A stretch of 37,440 bases of DNA from Candidatus Thioglobus sp. MED-G25 (GTDB lineage Bacteria; Pseudomonadota; Gammaproteobacteria; Arenicellales; UBA868): assembly GCA_002456995.1 (NCBI GenBank), contig NTKC01000015.1, positions 1 through 37,440 of the forward strand, given 5' to 3'. A program made the translations under genes and the position numbers. Shown here in pieces: positions 8,455 through 16,623 of the stretch. Every line of letters starts with the position of its first letter. Position 1 is the first letter of the stretch. The notes below the pieces were generated by a model. It did not search any database, was not told where the DNA came from, and saw only the letters and a program-made list of their open reading frames with translations.

Positions 8455-9383
8455 CTTTTTTGTGGATCTTGGAGGCGGAACCCTTCCTTGAGTAGGTCGA
8501 TCATCTGCTCGAGTGAAGCACTGCTACGCTGCATCTCGTCACGATAACTAACGAGGAGTTCCTTTAGCTCATCAGCCACCTCGGCGTACTGTGCCTGAGA
8601 GGCATCGAGCCTTTTCACCAGCGCGGCAGCAGCCCGGATAATGTCGGCGAAGTCCTCGATGACTGTTTCCGGCGTGACCTGAAATCGAGGCAACAAAATA
8701 GTTGCCGTGGTCTCTTCGACCCGACTGATCACGAGCGTCTGTACGTCTGTTAGGCGAAGATAGAAATAACCGAAAAACAAATAAGCCAGAATGGCCGTCA
8801 TGGTCGTGGATAAAGCGGCCGACATGCCGTGAATAACCATCCCCAAACCGCCGATTTCGGTCACCGTGGAAACCATGTTGGAGGCGCCGAAAAGTGATAT
8901 AGACAGAGAAACAATGGTGCCAAACACGCCCGTCAATATGAGGACGTTCTGAACAAACTTAGGAAAACTGTTACGGCTCGATTCATTGGCCAGAAGGGTA
9001 GCTGCCAATGCATTATGGTTGACCGGTGATCGGCGATGGTGGAGGTCGCGCAGCGTGCGGTAACGCCTCAGAATAATGGCACCTTCCGAAAGACCTCTCT
9101 CTGGGTCCACCCCGCTGTCTACATTGTCCAAAAACTGCCCAATCGCCTGTTCTTCCCCGCCGTAGCTGATAAAAAGGCGTACCAGCTGATACATCCCGGA
9201 CAAAAACAGCAGAAGGATACCGCCATTGATGAACCAACCCACTTGAGTCAGTTGATTCCTCAAATAGACCTCAGCCAGAAATTCGCGCTGCCACAGCGCT
9301 ACCAATAAACAGATTACAGCGAGCGCTGCAAGCTGCATCAGGATTGGCTTGATATAACTATTTTGCTGCCTGGACACGGTCAT
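8451..9383 (-). CDS. MotA/TolQ/ExbB-family proton channel protein
   Basis: This 310-residue protein has four hydrophobic segments at about 12-31, 50-71, 144-167 and 181-209, with a cytoplasmic-type loop of about 70 residues between the second and third. This is the layout of MotA/ExbB/TolQ channel subunits. The third (VFGTIVSLSISLFG) and fourth (GMSAALSTTMTAILAYLFFGYFYL) segments have the small and Thr/Ser residues expected of channel-lining helices. A C-terminal helical tail (240-305) follows. It is the first gene of the minus-strand unit and is translationally coupled (ATGA) to the coiled-coil MotB/ExbD-like gene. It is not one of the standard motA, tolQ or exbB genes by context. A possible extended -10 (TGGGATAAT on the minus strand) lies about 60 bases upstream. 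Confidence 0.8.
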   Translation of the reverse strand: MTVSRQQNSYIKPILMQLAALAVICLLVALWQREFLAEVYLRNQLTQVGWFINGGILLLFLSGMYQLVRLFISYGGEEQAIGQFLDNVDSGVDPERGLSEGAIILRRYRTLRDLHHRRSPVNHNALAATLLANESSRNSFPKFVQNVLILTGVFGTIVSLSISLFGASNMVSTVTEIGGLGMVIHGMSAALSTTMTAILAYLFFGYFYLRLTDVQTLVISRVEETTATILLPRFQVTPETVIEDFADIIRAAAALVKRLDASQAQYAEVADELKELLVSYRDEMQRSSASLEQMIDLLKEGFRLQDPQKR

Positions 9384-9552
9384 AGTGCGCTGTCAGTCGT
9401 TGTGAAATCGCCCTTGGTCAGGCGATGATACGTTAAGCCTGATTATCCCATGATTTTCAGGGTGCCTTCGTGACAAATGGGGACTTTATCCAGGTTTTAC
9501 CTCCTGAGGCCCCCTGTTTAAGCCCAGACTACGCCGGCTCTTTGGGTGTCGC

Positions 9553-9581
9553 TTGCGAGTTCACAGGTAGTTTATTATACT
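9553..9581 (+). promoter_or_regulatory. Sigma70-type promoter of the 75-codon gene
   Basis: TTGCGA at 9553-9558 and TATACT at 9576-9581 are separated by 17 bases, the optimal spacing. The predicted transcript would start near 9588, about 28 bases before the TTG start codon. The -10 element lies inside the palindrome at 9575-9596, so a protein bound there would block the promoter. Confidence 0.6.
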
Positions 9582-9596
9582 ATTTAGTAGTACTAA
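9575..9596. promoter_or_regulatory. Palindromic operator-like site, copy 1
   Basis: This is an inverted repeat with arms TACTA and TAGTA around TTTAG, extended outward by TTA and TAA. It overlaps the -10 box and probable transcription start of the small gene. A closely matching copy lies at 9858-9878; 17 of the first 19 positions agree. The placement is that of a repressor-binding site. The cognate regulator is not identified. Confidence 0.5.
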
Positions 9597-9615
9597 CATT
9601 ATAGGAGAACCGGAC

Positions 9616-9843
9616 TTGCCAGCACCTAGGAAGCCTCCGCCATCCTGGTGGTTGCTGGGCTACCTTGCCCAATATCAACCCCAAGCACTGCTTACAACAC
9701 TGGAAAAAGCGGGGTTACCGGCGGATCGTGTCTATCAGTCAGCCACTGAAACCGCCCAAAACCTGCCTAATCCGGTCTATCGTCGCCTGTCGAAGACATG
9801 GGCCGTACGTCGGTTGCGTTACCGTAAAATACCAAAGCCGTAG
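9616..9843 (+). CDS. Small basic protein of unknown function (75 aa)
   Basis: Translation would start at a TTG at 9616 with AGGAGA 9 bases upstream, giving a 75-residue protein. The product begins MPAPRKPPPSWWLLGYL, has an acidic-neutral middle (LEKAGLPADRVYQSATETAQ) and ends in a strongly basic tail (RRLSKTWAVRRLRYRKIPK). I see no membrane segment, Cys pair or recognisable helix-turn-helix. A promoter with optimal spacing, a good ribosome-binding site and operator-like palindromes on both sides argue that it is a real gene despite its size. It stands alone on the plus strand between two minus-strand genes. It might be a small nucleic-acid-binding or regulatory protein, which is a guess from the charge. 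Confidence 0.5.
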   Translation: MPAPRKPPPSWWLLGYLAQYQPQALLTTLEKAGLPADRVYQSATETAQNLPNPVYRRLSKTWAVRRLRYRKIPKP

Positions 9844-9857
9844 CGGCACAATACTCA

Positions 9858-9878
9858 TTGTACTATTTAGAAGTACAA
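9858..9878. repeat. Palindromic site, copy 2
   Basis: This is a perfect inverted repeat: TTGTACT, 7 bases, AGTACAA. It repeats the core of the site at 9575-9596 in the same orientation, with start-to-start distance 283 bases, so the two copies bracket the 75-codon gene. It lies just past the 3' end of that gene and 27 bases before the 3' end of the convergent ureohydrolase gene. It has no U-run and is not a terminator. It could be a second operator (DNA looping) or one end of a small mobile cassette. Confidence 0.45.
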
Positions 9879-9904
9879 TCAAGACACTTAATGGAACAAA
9901 CAGC

Positions 9905-10906
9905 TCAACCCGATCTGCTTTCAGACACCCGGATCGCCAAAATACACAGCATTTCGAACAGGATGGTGGCAGCGTTCAAAGCAGTGTTGCCTGATGGATC
10001 AAGGGGAGGAGAGACTTCGACGACATCACCGCCGATAAAATCCAGACCTGTCAGTTCGCGAATCAAGCGCTGGGCCTCGCGCATGGTGATACCACCAGCC
10101 TCAGGTGTGCCGGTGCCGGGCGTATAGACCGGATCCAACCCGTCGACATCGAAGGTCAGATACGCCGGCCCGTTACCCACCACCCGTTTGGCTTCCTGGG
10201 CTACCGCCTGCCAGCCCAGGTCATCGAATTCTTCGATGGTAATCACCCGCATCCCGTTGTCCCGCGAATAGTCGAGGCCGTCGGCAAAGTTCTGACCGCC
10301 GCGAATCCCGATCTGTACGGTTCTCCGGGGATCGATCAACCCTTCTTCTGTCGCCAGGCGAAACGGTGCACCATGATGAAATTTTGACCCAAAAACCGCC
10401 GGCCAGGTATCGGTATGGGCGTCAATATGGACCAGCCCCAGCGGTTGATCGTAGCCGGGCGCCAGTGCTTTTAGAATCGGGTAGGTGACTGAATGATCGC
10501 CCCCGACGGCCAGAGGGCGAACCCCCGATTTAGCAATGGCTACAAAATATCGTTCGATATCGTTGATTGCCTGGTCCAGGCTGAATAAGTCATTAAATCG
10601 AACGTCACCCAAGTCTGCTACGCGGGCCCGGTCATAGGGCTGCTCCCCCGTTGCGACATTGATTGCACGCATCAGGGTTGACTCATTTCGCACTTCCCGG
10701 GGGCCATAACGGGCCCCAGTTCGGCAGGTCAAACCGCCGTCGTAGGGTATTCCGATGATCCCGATATCCACCCCATCAAGTGATTCGACGTGCGGCGTGC
10801 GCATAAAGGTCGCTACTTCAGTGAAGCGAGGGGCTTGCATGGGCTCATAGGGCTCGCCGGTAATATCTGTGCGTTGGTAAAATCCTTTCTGGTCTGTGTT
10901 TGACAT
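9905..10906 (-). CDS. Agmatinase/guanidinobutyrase-type ureohydrolase
   Basis: This 333-residue member of the arginase/agmatinase superfamily hydrolyses a guanidino compound to an amine and urea with a binuclear Mn centre. All metal ligands are visible: His138 (GGDHS), Asp162, His164 and Asp166 (HIDAHTDT), and Asp253 and Asp255 (TFDVDGLDP). The start is the ATG at 10906 with AGGAGATT 7 bases upstream; an upstream in-frame ATG at 10954 lacks such a site. The substrate (agmatine, 4-guanidinobutyrate, guanidinopropionate or another) cannot be told from motifs. It is divergent from the crotonase-fold gene across a 258-base gap. The bacterial formiminoglutamase HutG belongs to the same superfamily, and a urocanase gene is nearby, but the motifs here look agmatinase-like. 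Confidence 0.85.
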   Translation of the reverse strand: MSNTDQKGFYQRTDITGEPYEPMQAPRFTEVATFMRTPHVESLDGVDIGIIGIPYDGGLTCRTGARYGPREVRNESTLMRAINVATGEQPYDRARVADLGDVRFNDLFSLDQAINDIERYFVAIAKSGVRPLAVGGDHSVTYPILKALAPGYDQPLGLVHIDAHTDTWPAVFGSKFHHGAPFRLATEEGLIDPRRTVQIGIRGGQNFADGLDYSRDNGMRVITIEEFDDLGWQAVAQEAKRVVGNGPAYLTFDVDGLDPVYTPGTGTPEAGGITMREAQRLIRELTGLDFIGGDVVEVSPPLDPSGNTALNAATILFEMLCILAIRVSESRSG

Positions 10907-11164
10907 CTTCAATCTCCTGTCCGGTATCCCATTATGCGGGTTAAGTTGCCGCACGACCTTGAATTGTGCGTTGTTTCGTGACTTTGTGACACCATGAAGT
11001 ATTACTGTGATCAGGGCGGCGTTCGTGTAAATAACGGTGGGTGCTGCGATGATAATCCGCAGACCCGGGCTATAGTCGATAGACTTCCCTCAAACAACTC
11101 TGCTGCGCCAAATGGTTTTCCCGCTGAGCGCTGATAGCCCATAAGACCAACTCGGAGTAACCCC

Positions 11165-11974
11165 ATGTCTGACCGTTACATTAACTATGACAAACTAAAG
11201 ATCGATCGCCCGGCCGACGGGATCCTGAAGATCACATTCAACAAGCCTGAGCGCTTGAACTCGGTGGATTCTCAAACACACTCTCAGCTGACCGAAATAT
11301 GGCGTGATATCGATGCGGATTCGACCGTGCGCGCGGTTTTAGTAACCGGCGCAGGAAAGGCGTTCTCCGCGGGTGGGGATTTTGACCTGATCGAAGAAAT
11401 CATCGATGACCCGCAAACCAGAATGCGGGTCTGGAAGGAAGCGCGTAGCCTGGTTTACAACATTATCAACTGCAACAAAGTCATCGTTTCAGCGATTAAC
11501 GGCCCGGCGGTTGGCGCGGGTCTGGTGGTAGGCCTGTTGGCCGACGTATCTATTGCAGGTAAGGCAGCACGCATTGTGGATGGTCACACCCGCCTGGGTG
11601 TAGCGGCCGGAGACGTTGCCTGCATCATCTGGCCCCTATTGTGCGGCATGGCTAAATCCAAATACTACCTACTGACCTGCAAACCACTGAAAGGCGAGGA
11701 GGCTGAACGCATCGGGCTCGTGTCCTTGTGCGTAGACGACGACCAGCTGCAGGAGACCGCACTGGAGATTGCAACCGAACTGGCAGCTGGGGCACAAAGC
11801 GCGATCCGCTGGACTAAGTACTCCCTGAACAACTGGCTTCGGATGGCTGGACCCACGTTTGATGCGTCGACTGCGCTCGAAATGCTCGGCTTCACCGGCG
11901 CGGAAGTGAAAGAGGGTCTGGAATCGCTCAAGGAAAAACGATCGCCTCAGTTCCCAAAAGATTGTCCGCTGTAA
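11165..11974 (+). CDS. Crotonase-fold (enoyl-CoA hydratase/isomerase family) protein
   Basis: This 269-residue crotonase-superfamily protein has the oxyanion-hole segments [12 protein letters not shown] (65-76) and [10 protein letters not shown] (111-120), which bind acyl-CoA thioesters. The two catalytic Glu of classical enoyl-CoA hydratase (rat Glu144 and Glu164) appear absent: by eye these positions are Val121 and His141. Asp150 sits in a GVAAGD motif that could supply another acid or base. The enzyme may therefore be a non-hydratase member acting on an unusual acyl-CoA. GGAG is 8 bases before the ATG. It is the first gene of a plus-strand set, 28 bases before the Rid-family gene. Confidence 0.85.
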   Translation: MSDRYINYDKLKIDRPADGILKITFNKPERLNSVDSQTHSQLTEIWRDIDADSTVRAVLVTGAGKAFSAGGDFDLIEEIIDDPQTRMRVWKEARSLVYNIINCNKVIVSAINGPAVGAGLVVGLLADVSIAGKAARIVDGHTRLGVAAGDVACIIWPLLCGMAKSKYYLLTCKPLKGEEAERIGLVSLCVDDDQLQETALEIATELAAGAQSAIRWTKYSLNNWLRMAGPTFDASTALEMLGFTGAEVKEGLESLKEKRSPQFPKDCPL

Positions 11975-12002
11975 CTGCGCTGTACAACCAGTCGAATCCC
12001 CG

Positions 12003-13244
12003 GTGTTACCCCGCACGCACATCAATCCTCCAAGTCACTGGGTAACCGAACCAAAGCTGCCTTACAGTCAGGCAGTGCGTTGTGGTGAACTGATTTTCAC
12101 AACCGGCCAGGTTGCTTTGGATACAAACCTTACTGTCATCGCCGCGACTGATTTACGTGGTCAAATCCACGCGGCGGTTGACGATCTTTGCGGGGTGCTG
12201 GATGCAGCCGACACGAAACCAACCGATTTAGTACAGCTGAGGGCCTTCTACATTCCGACCAACACGCTAACCAGTGACGAAATCATGGAATGGATCGGCC
12301 AATGCCTGGGTTTTCTGGGGGCAGCCGGACCAACTATTACCCTGGTTCCGGTCGAAATTCTGATGTCGCCCGGCGTGCTGTTCGAGATTGAAGGCGTCGC
12401 AATGCGTGGACAACGTGGCCAATCACTTGACCGAACTGCAGCGTCGGACCCGCACTGGTATGGTTTGCCGAGCCCTTTCAGTCACATCTTGCGAGTAGGC
12501 CAAATGCTGTTCACCAGCGGTATCACTGCGCGGAACCGTGCGGGAATGGTGCTATCCCCGGGCGATCTGACCGGGCAATCACACGCTGTGCTGCAGCGAC
12601 TCGACGGGTTGTTACGTCAACTCGGTAGCGACATCCGAGATGTCGTAAAAACCAATGTGTTTAACGTAGAGCTTGGCAACGCCCAAGACTGGTCAGCCCC
12701 TGCCCTCGCTCGGGCCAGTTACTACCCAGAACCCGGACCTGCTGCAACAGGGATTAGCCTGCGTACTGCCGAACCCCGTGATGTCATGATAATTAACGAC
12801 GTGATTGCGATGCGAGGCGAGGACGGGCAACGAATGGCTCGATCATACGTCTGGCCAAATAATCACTGGGACTGGCCTGTGCACTTGCCCTACCGACACG
12901 GGATTCGATGCGGCGATCTGGTGTTTCTCGGTGGTCAGGTGCCACTCAATCAAGATGCCAGTGTTGCATACAAGGGAGACATGGCCGCACAGACCGAGCT
13001 GTCCATGGAATATATTCGCCGCGTACTCCACGAGTTCGGACTGGACTTTACACATGTAGTTCGCATCAACACCTTTTACGCAACCGGAGACACAGGGGAC
13101 GCAGATGAGTCCCTTTGGAAGCGCAACCTACATGCGCGCTTTACCCACTTTGTGTCGCCCGGACCGACAACAACCGGCATACCTTTGCCCTACCTGGCGT
13201 ACGCGGAGATGAACATCGAAATTGATGTGATTGCGATGGTCTAA
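12003..13244 (+). CDS. Three-domain RidA/YjgF-family protein
   Basis: The 413-residue chain holds three tandem RidA-fold domains at about 8-136, 149-272 and 284-413. Each opens with a His-Trp plus Pro-rich lead (SHW, PHW, NHW), then an L-x-F/L-x-(S/T/G)G strand (IFTTGQV, LFTSGIT, VFLGGQV), and closes with an IE/IN-x-x-I/V-AM strand. RidA proteins normally form homotrimers of about 130 residues, so this could be a single-chain pseudo-trimer. The Arg that binds the imine carboxylate in E. coli RidA (Arg105) is replaced in all three domains by Ile, Ala or Thr by eye, so classical 2-aminoacrylate deaminase activity is unlikely. The start is a GTG without a clear ribosome-binding site, 28 bases after the crotonase gene, suggesting coupled expression. 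Confidence 0.85.
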   Translation: MLPRTHINPPSHWVTEPKLPYSQAVRCGELIFTTGQVALDTNLTVIAATDLRGQIHAAVDDLCGVLDAADTKPTDLVQLRAFYIPTNTLTSDEIMEWIGQCLGFLGAAGPTITLVPVEILMSPGVLFEIEGVAMRGQRGQSLDRTAASDPHWYGLPSPFSHILRVGQMLFTSGITARNRAGMVLSPGDLTGQSHAVLQRLDGLLRQLGSDIRDVVKTNVFNVELGNAQDWSAPALARASYYPEPGPAATGISLRTAEPRDVMIINDVIAMRGEDGQRMARSYVWPNNHWDWPVHLPYRHGIRCGDLVFLGGQVPLNQDASVAYKGDMAAQTELSMEYIRRVLHEFGLDFTHVVRINTFYATGDTGDADESLWKRNLHARFTHFVSPGPTTTGIPLPYLAYAEMNIEIDVIAMV

Positions 13245-13411
13245 ATATTTCAGTAAGGCGAACAGGTCGTGTCTATCTACTTATACAGACAAAACCGTAG
13301 GAGTCATTGATCAGCATAAGCCGCTTGCGCTGACCCGCCTTTGGAACTGGGCAAACTGTGTAGAATCGGCTTACCAAACGCCTTTTGACAGGTGAGCCAG
13401 GACATCGGACT

Positions 13412-15109
13412 ATGCCAACCACAACACTCAACCGATACGCACCAGAACGACACATCAAAGCGCCAACCGGGGATAAACTTCAGTGCAAGCACTGGGGGGC
13501 CGAGGCCCCGATGCGAATGCTGATGAATAACCTAGACCCTGAGGTCGCGGAAAACCCGGCCGAATTAATCGTCTACGGTGGAGTCGGACGGGCTGCCCGC
13601 GACTGGGACAGTTTCGATCAAATTATAGGTTCGCTCAAGAACCTCGAGGAGAACGAAACACTGCTCGTCCAATCGGGTAAGCCTGTCGGTGTGTTCCAAA
13701 CCCATGAAGAAGCACCCCGAGTACTGATTGCCAACTCGAACCTGGTTCCTCACTGGGCAACACTGGAACATTTCTCAGAACTGGATCAACAGGGCCTAAT
13801 GATGTACGGACAGATGACGGCCGGATCCTGGATTTATATCGGTTCCCAAGGCATCGTTCAGGGGACCTATGAAACATTCGCGGAACTGGCCCGACAGCAC
13901 TTCGGCGGCTCGTTCGAAGGCCGGTGGATACTGACTGCGGGGCTCGGTGGCATGGGCGGCGCCCAGCCGCTGGCAGCGACCATGAATGGCGCATCGATGA
14001 TCGCAGTGGAATGCAACATGCAGTCGATTGAGTCGCGCCTGCGGACTCGCTACCTCGATGCATGGGCCGACAATCTGGATGACGCTCTCAAGCTGGTCGA
14101 GGATGCCCACAACAACGGCCGGGCTATCTCGGTGGGTTTGCTGGGTAACGCCGCCGACGTGTTTCCGGATATTGCAGCGCGCTCCCGACAGGATGCCAGA
14201 TACCTGCCCGATGTGGTAACCGATCAGACCTCCGCCCATGATCCTCAGACTGGCTATCTGCCCCAGGGCTGGTCAGTCGACGATTGGATTGAGCGTCGAC
14301 GAACTGACCCTGCCGGTGTCACCAATGCAGCTAAAGCATCCATGGCCGTTCAGGTGCGGGCGATGCTTGATTTCTGGGAGCGGGGAATTCCGGTGGTGGA
14401 CTACGGCAACAATATCCGTCAGATGGCTCAGGAAGTCGGCGTCAAAAACGCTTTCGACTATCCTGGTTTTGTGCCTGCTTACGTCAGGCCACTGTTCTGC
14501 ACTGGTACAGGGCCATTCAGATGGGCGGCGTTGTCAGGGGACCCGGAGGACATTTACAAAACCGACCAAAAGGTCAAGGAACTCATCCCGGACAACCCGC
14601 ACCTCCATCGCTGGCTGGACATGGCTCGAAAACGAATCGCCTTCCAAGGCATGCCAAGCCGGATCTGCTGGGTGGGACTGGGTGATCGCGATAGGATTGG
14701 ACGAGCCTTTAACCAGATGGTGGCAAATGGCGAGCTGAGTGGGCCGATCGTGATCGGCCGCGACCACCTGGACAGCGGATCGGTTGCAAGCCCAAACCGC
14801 GAGACCGAAAACATGAAAGACGGGTCAGATGCTGTTTCCGATTGGCCCATCCTTAACGCGCTTTTGAACACCGCATCAGGTGCGACATGGGTGTCTTTTC
14901 ATCATGGCGGTGGTGTGGGTATCGGATTCTCCCAACATGCCGGTTTGGTCATACTGGCTGATGGTTCAGCCTCGGCTGATCGAAAACTAGCCCGCGTATT
15001 ATGGAACGATCCTGCCACCGGTGTAATGCGTCACGCTGACGCGGGATACGAGGAGGCGATAGCATGCGCCCGGGACAAAGGTCTAAACTTGCCGGGAATT
15101 CTGGCTTAA
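13412..15109 (+). CDS. hutU: Urocanate hydratase (urocanase)
   Basis: This 565-residue enzyme of the NAD-dependent urocanase family converts urocanate to imidazolonepropionate, the second step of histidine breakdown. Family blocks are intact: [24 protein letters not shown]-site [16 protein letters not shown] (175-190), [45 protein letters not shown] and [16 protein letters not shown]. Cys419 in the ICWVG motif corresponds to the active-site Cys (Cys410) of the Pseudomonas putida enzyme. The start used is the ATG at 13412; an in-frame TTG at 13385 is less likely. No hutH, hutI, hutG, hutT or hutC is next to it. The 167-base gap after the Rid gene could hold its own promoter, but I see no convincing one. 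Confidence 0.95.
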   Translation: MPTTTLNRYAPERHIKAPTGDKLQCKHWGAEAPMRMLMNNLDPEVAENPAELIVYGGVGRAARDWDSFDQIIGSLKNLEENETLLVQSGKPVGVFQTHEEAPRVLIANSNLVPHWATLEHFSELDQQGLMMYGQMTAGSWIYIGSQGIVQGTYETFAELARQHFGGSFEGRWILTAGLGGMGGAQPLAATMNGASMIAVECNMQSIESRLRTRYLDAWADNLDDALKLVEDAHNNGRAISVGLLGNAADVFPDIAARSRQDARYLPDVVTDQTSAHDPQTGYLPQGWSVDDWIERRRTDPAGVTNAAKASMAVQVRAMLDFWERGIPVVDYGNNIRQMAQEVGVKNAFDYPGFVPAYVRPLFCTGTGPFRWAALSGDPEDIYKTDQKVKELIPDNPHLHRWLDMARKRIAFQGMPSRICWVGLGDRDRIGRAFNQMVANGELSGPIVIGRDHLDSGSVASPNRETENMKDGSDAVSDWPILNALLNTASGATWVSFHHGGGVGIGFSQHAGLVILADGSASADRKLARVLWNDPATGVMRHADAGYEEAIACARDKGLNLPGILA

Positions 15110-15239
15110 CTCTCTACGGATAAGATACTTGTAACCGAAGCAGGGGATTTGCAAAAGTCTTGTGGCGAACGTTGTCTGACGGCCTCATTCTAGTTTGGGA
15201 AAATTAGAAAGAACCAGGTCGCCCTACGTAGATAGGCCC

Positions 15240-16583
15240 CTATTTACCGATACAAAACTTCGAGAAGATCTGACCCAACAGGTCTTCCGTGGTAACTTGG
15301 CCCGTGATTGCACCGAGTGCGCGCTGTGCCAGTCGTAGTTCTTCCGCAAGCAACTCATGGGCCAAACCAACCTGTTGTTCTGCGGCCTGCAGGTGAGTTT
15401 GTGCTGCCAACAACGCTTCGATGTGGCGCCGGCGGGCCATCAGAGGCACATCACCCATACCTGTGTATCCAAGCATTTGCTGAATAGTCCGCTCCAAGAC
15501 ATCAATGCCGACACCAGTCTTCGCCGAAACCGCAACGCTTCCTGCACCTTCGTCTTCAACTACCCCGGACGCTCTGCCACTGAGATCACACTTGTTGTAA
15601 ACCCGAAGCATTCTGTCTGCGTCGGGCGCCATTGATGCATGATTCTGGCTGGTCTGCGGTTCGCTATCGTCGATCACAAACAGCACCAGGTCGGCCTGTT
15701 CGATTGCTTGTGTGGCCCGACGAACGCCTTCTTCTTCGACGTAGTCAGTGCTCTCTCTCAAGCCCGCTGTATCGGTCAGCTGGATCGCTATACCGGCTAC
15801 ATCGATCGTCGTATCGACCACATCACGTGTGGTGCCTGGGGTGATGCTGACGATAGCCCGATCTTCTCGCGCCAATGCATTCATCAGGCTTGATTTTCCG
15901 GCGTTGGGCAACCCTGCCAGCACAGCCCGGGCACCGTGAGCCAATAGACTTCCCGGCCGGGCCTGGTCCAGCAATGACGAGAGCCGCTGATTGCTATGAT
16001 TTAACCGGGCTTGTGCTGCGTTTGAATCGAGCACACTCACGGGCTCCTCCGAGAAGTCTATATCTGCTTCGAAAAATACCCTTAAATCACCTATCTCCTT
16101 CGATAATAGAATTATCTCCGTCGAAAAATCACCCATCAAAGACCGTACAGCTGCCCGCGCAGCAGCCTGGGTCTGGCTATCAATAAGGTCGGCGACCGCT
16201 TCGGCTTGAGCGAGATCCAGTTGGCCGTTAAGAAATGCCCGCTCGGTGAATTCACCAGGCCGCGCTGGTCGGGCACCATGGCTCAAGGCGCAGGCCAGAA
16301 CACCATCGAGTACCCGGGGTCCGCCGTGGCCTTGGAGCTCCAGTACATCCTCTCCGGTGTAAGAGGCCGGCGCTTCAAAATAAAGTACCAGTCCCTTGTC
16401 CAGCGGTGAACCATCGGCTGCTCTGAACACGCGGTGCGTGGCTTGTTTCGGCGGTGGCAGTACGCCGGTGATGGCGCGCGCAATGGCCCTGGCTCGAGGC
16501 CCTGACACCCGGACGATGCCGATGGCGCCCACGCCAGGCGGCGTTGCAATAGCGGCGATGGTGTCTTGTTCCTGTTGCACCAT
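15240..16583 (-). CDS. mnmE: tRNA modification GTPase MnmE (TrmE)
   Basis: From the ATG at 16583 the protein has 447 residues and begins MVQQEQDTIAAIATPPG, which lines up with the family start (E. coli 454 residues). An in-frame TTG at 16613 with AAGG just upstream would add ten residues and cannot be excluded. It forms the MnmEG complex with MnmG. The N-terminal formyl-THF domain, the G-domain motifs G1 (GLPNAGKSS), G2 (TPGTTRD), G3 (DTAG) and G4 (YNKCDLS), and the C-terminal FCIGK, whose Cys is functionally important, are all present. It lies 40 bases after yidC in the classical rpmH-rnpA-yidD-yidC-mnmE order. Confidence 0.96.
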   Translation of the reverse strand: MVQQEQDTIAAIATPPGVGAIGIVRVSGPRARAIARAITGVLPPPKQATHRVFRAADGSPLDKGLVLYFEAPASYTGEDVLELQGHGGPRVLDGVLACALSHGARPARPGEFTERAFLNGQLDLAQAEAVADLIDSQTQAAARAAVRSLMGDFSTEIILLSKEIGDLRVFFEADIDFSEEPVSVLDSNAAQARLNHSNQRLSSLLDQARPGSLLAHGARAVLAGLPNAGKSSLMNALAREDRAIVSITPGTTRDVVDTTIDVAGIAIQLTDTAGLRESTDYVEEEGVRRATQAIEQADLVLFVIDDSEPQTSQNHASMAPDADRMLRVYNKCDLSGRASGVVEDEGAGSVAVSAKTGVGIDVLERTIQQMLGYTGMGDVPLMARRRHIEALLAAQTHLQAAEQQVGLAHELLAEELRLAQRALGAITGQVTTEDLLGQIFSKFCIGK

Positions 16584-16623
16584 TGGTGACCGCAGTCGAC
16601 TGGACGATGTCAACTCGCCTTAA

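Noticed and set aside
6034-9383. Zorya anti-phage system (ZorAB)
   Set aside because: The MotA-like protein lacks the long tail and the MotB-like one lacks an OmpA domain. No helicase or nuclease (ZorC, ZorD or ZorE) gene is adjacent.
9575-9878. Xer/dif-type module around the small gene
   Set aside because: The palindromes do not resemble the known 28-base dif or pdif arm sequences. A recombination role is left only as an untested option.
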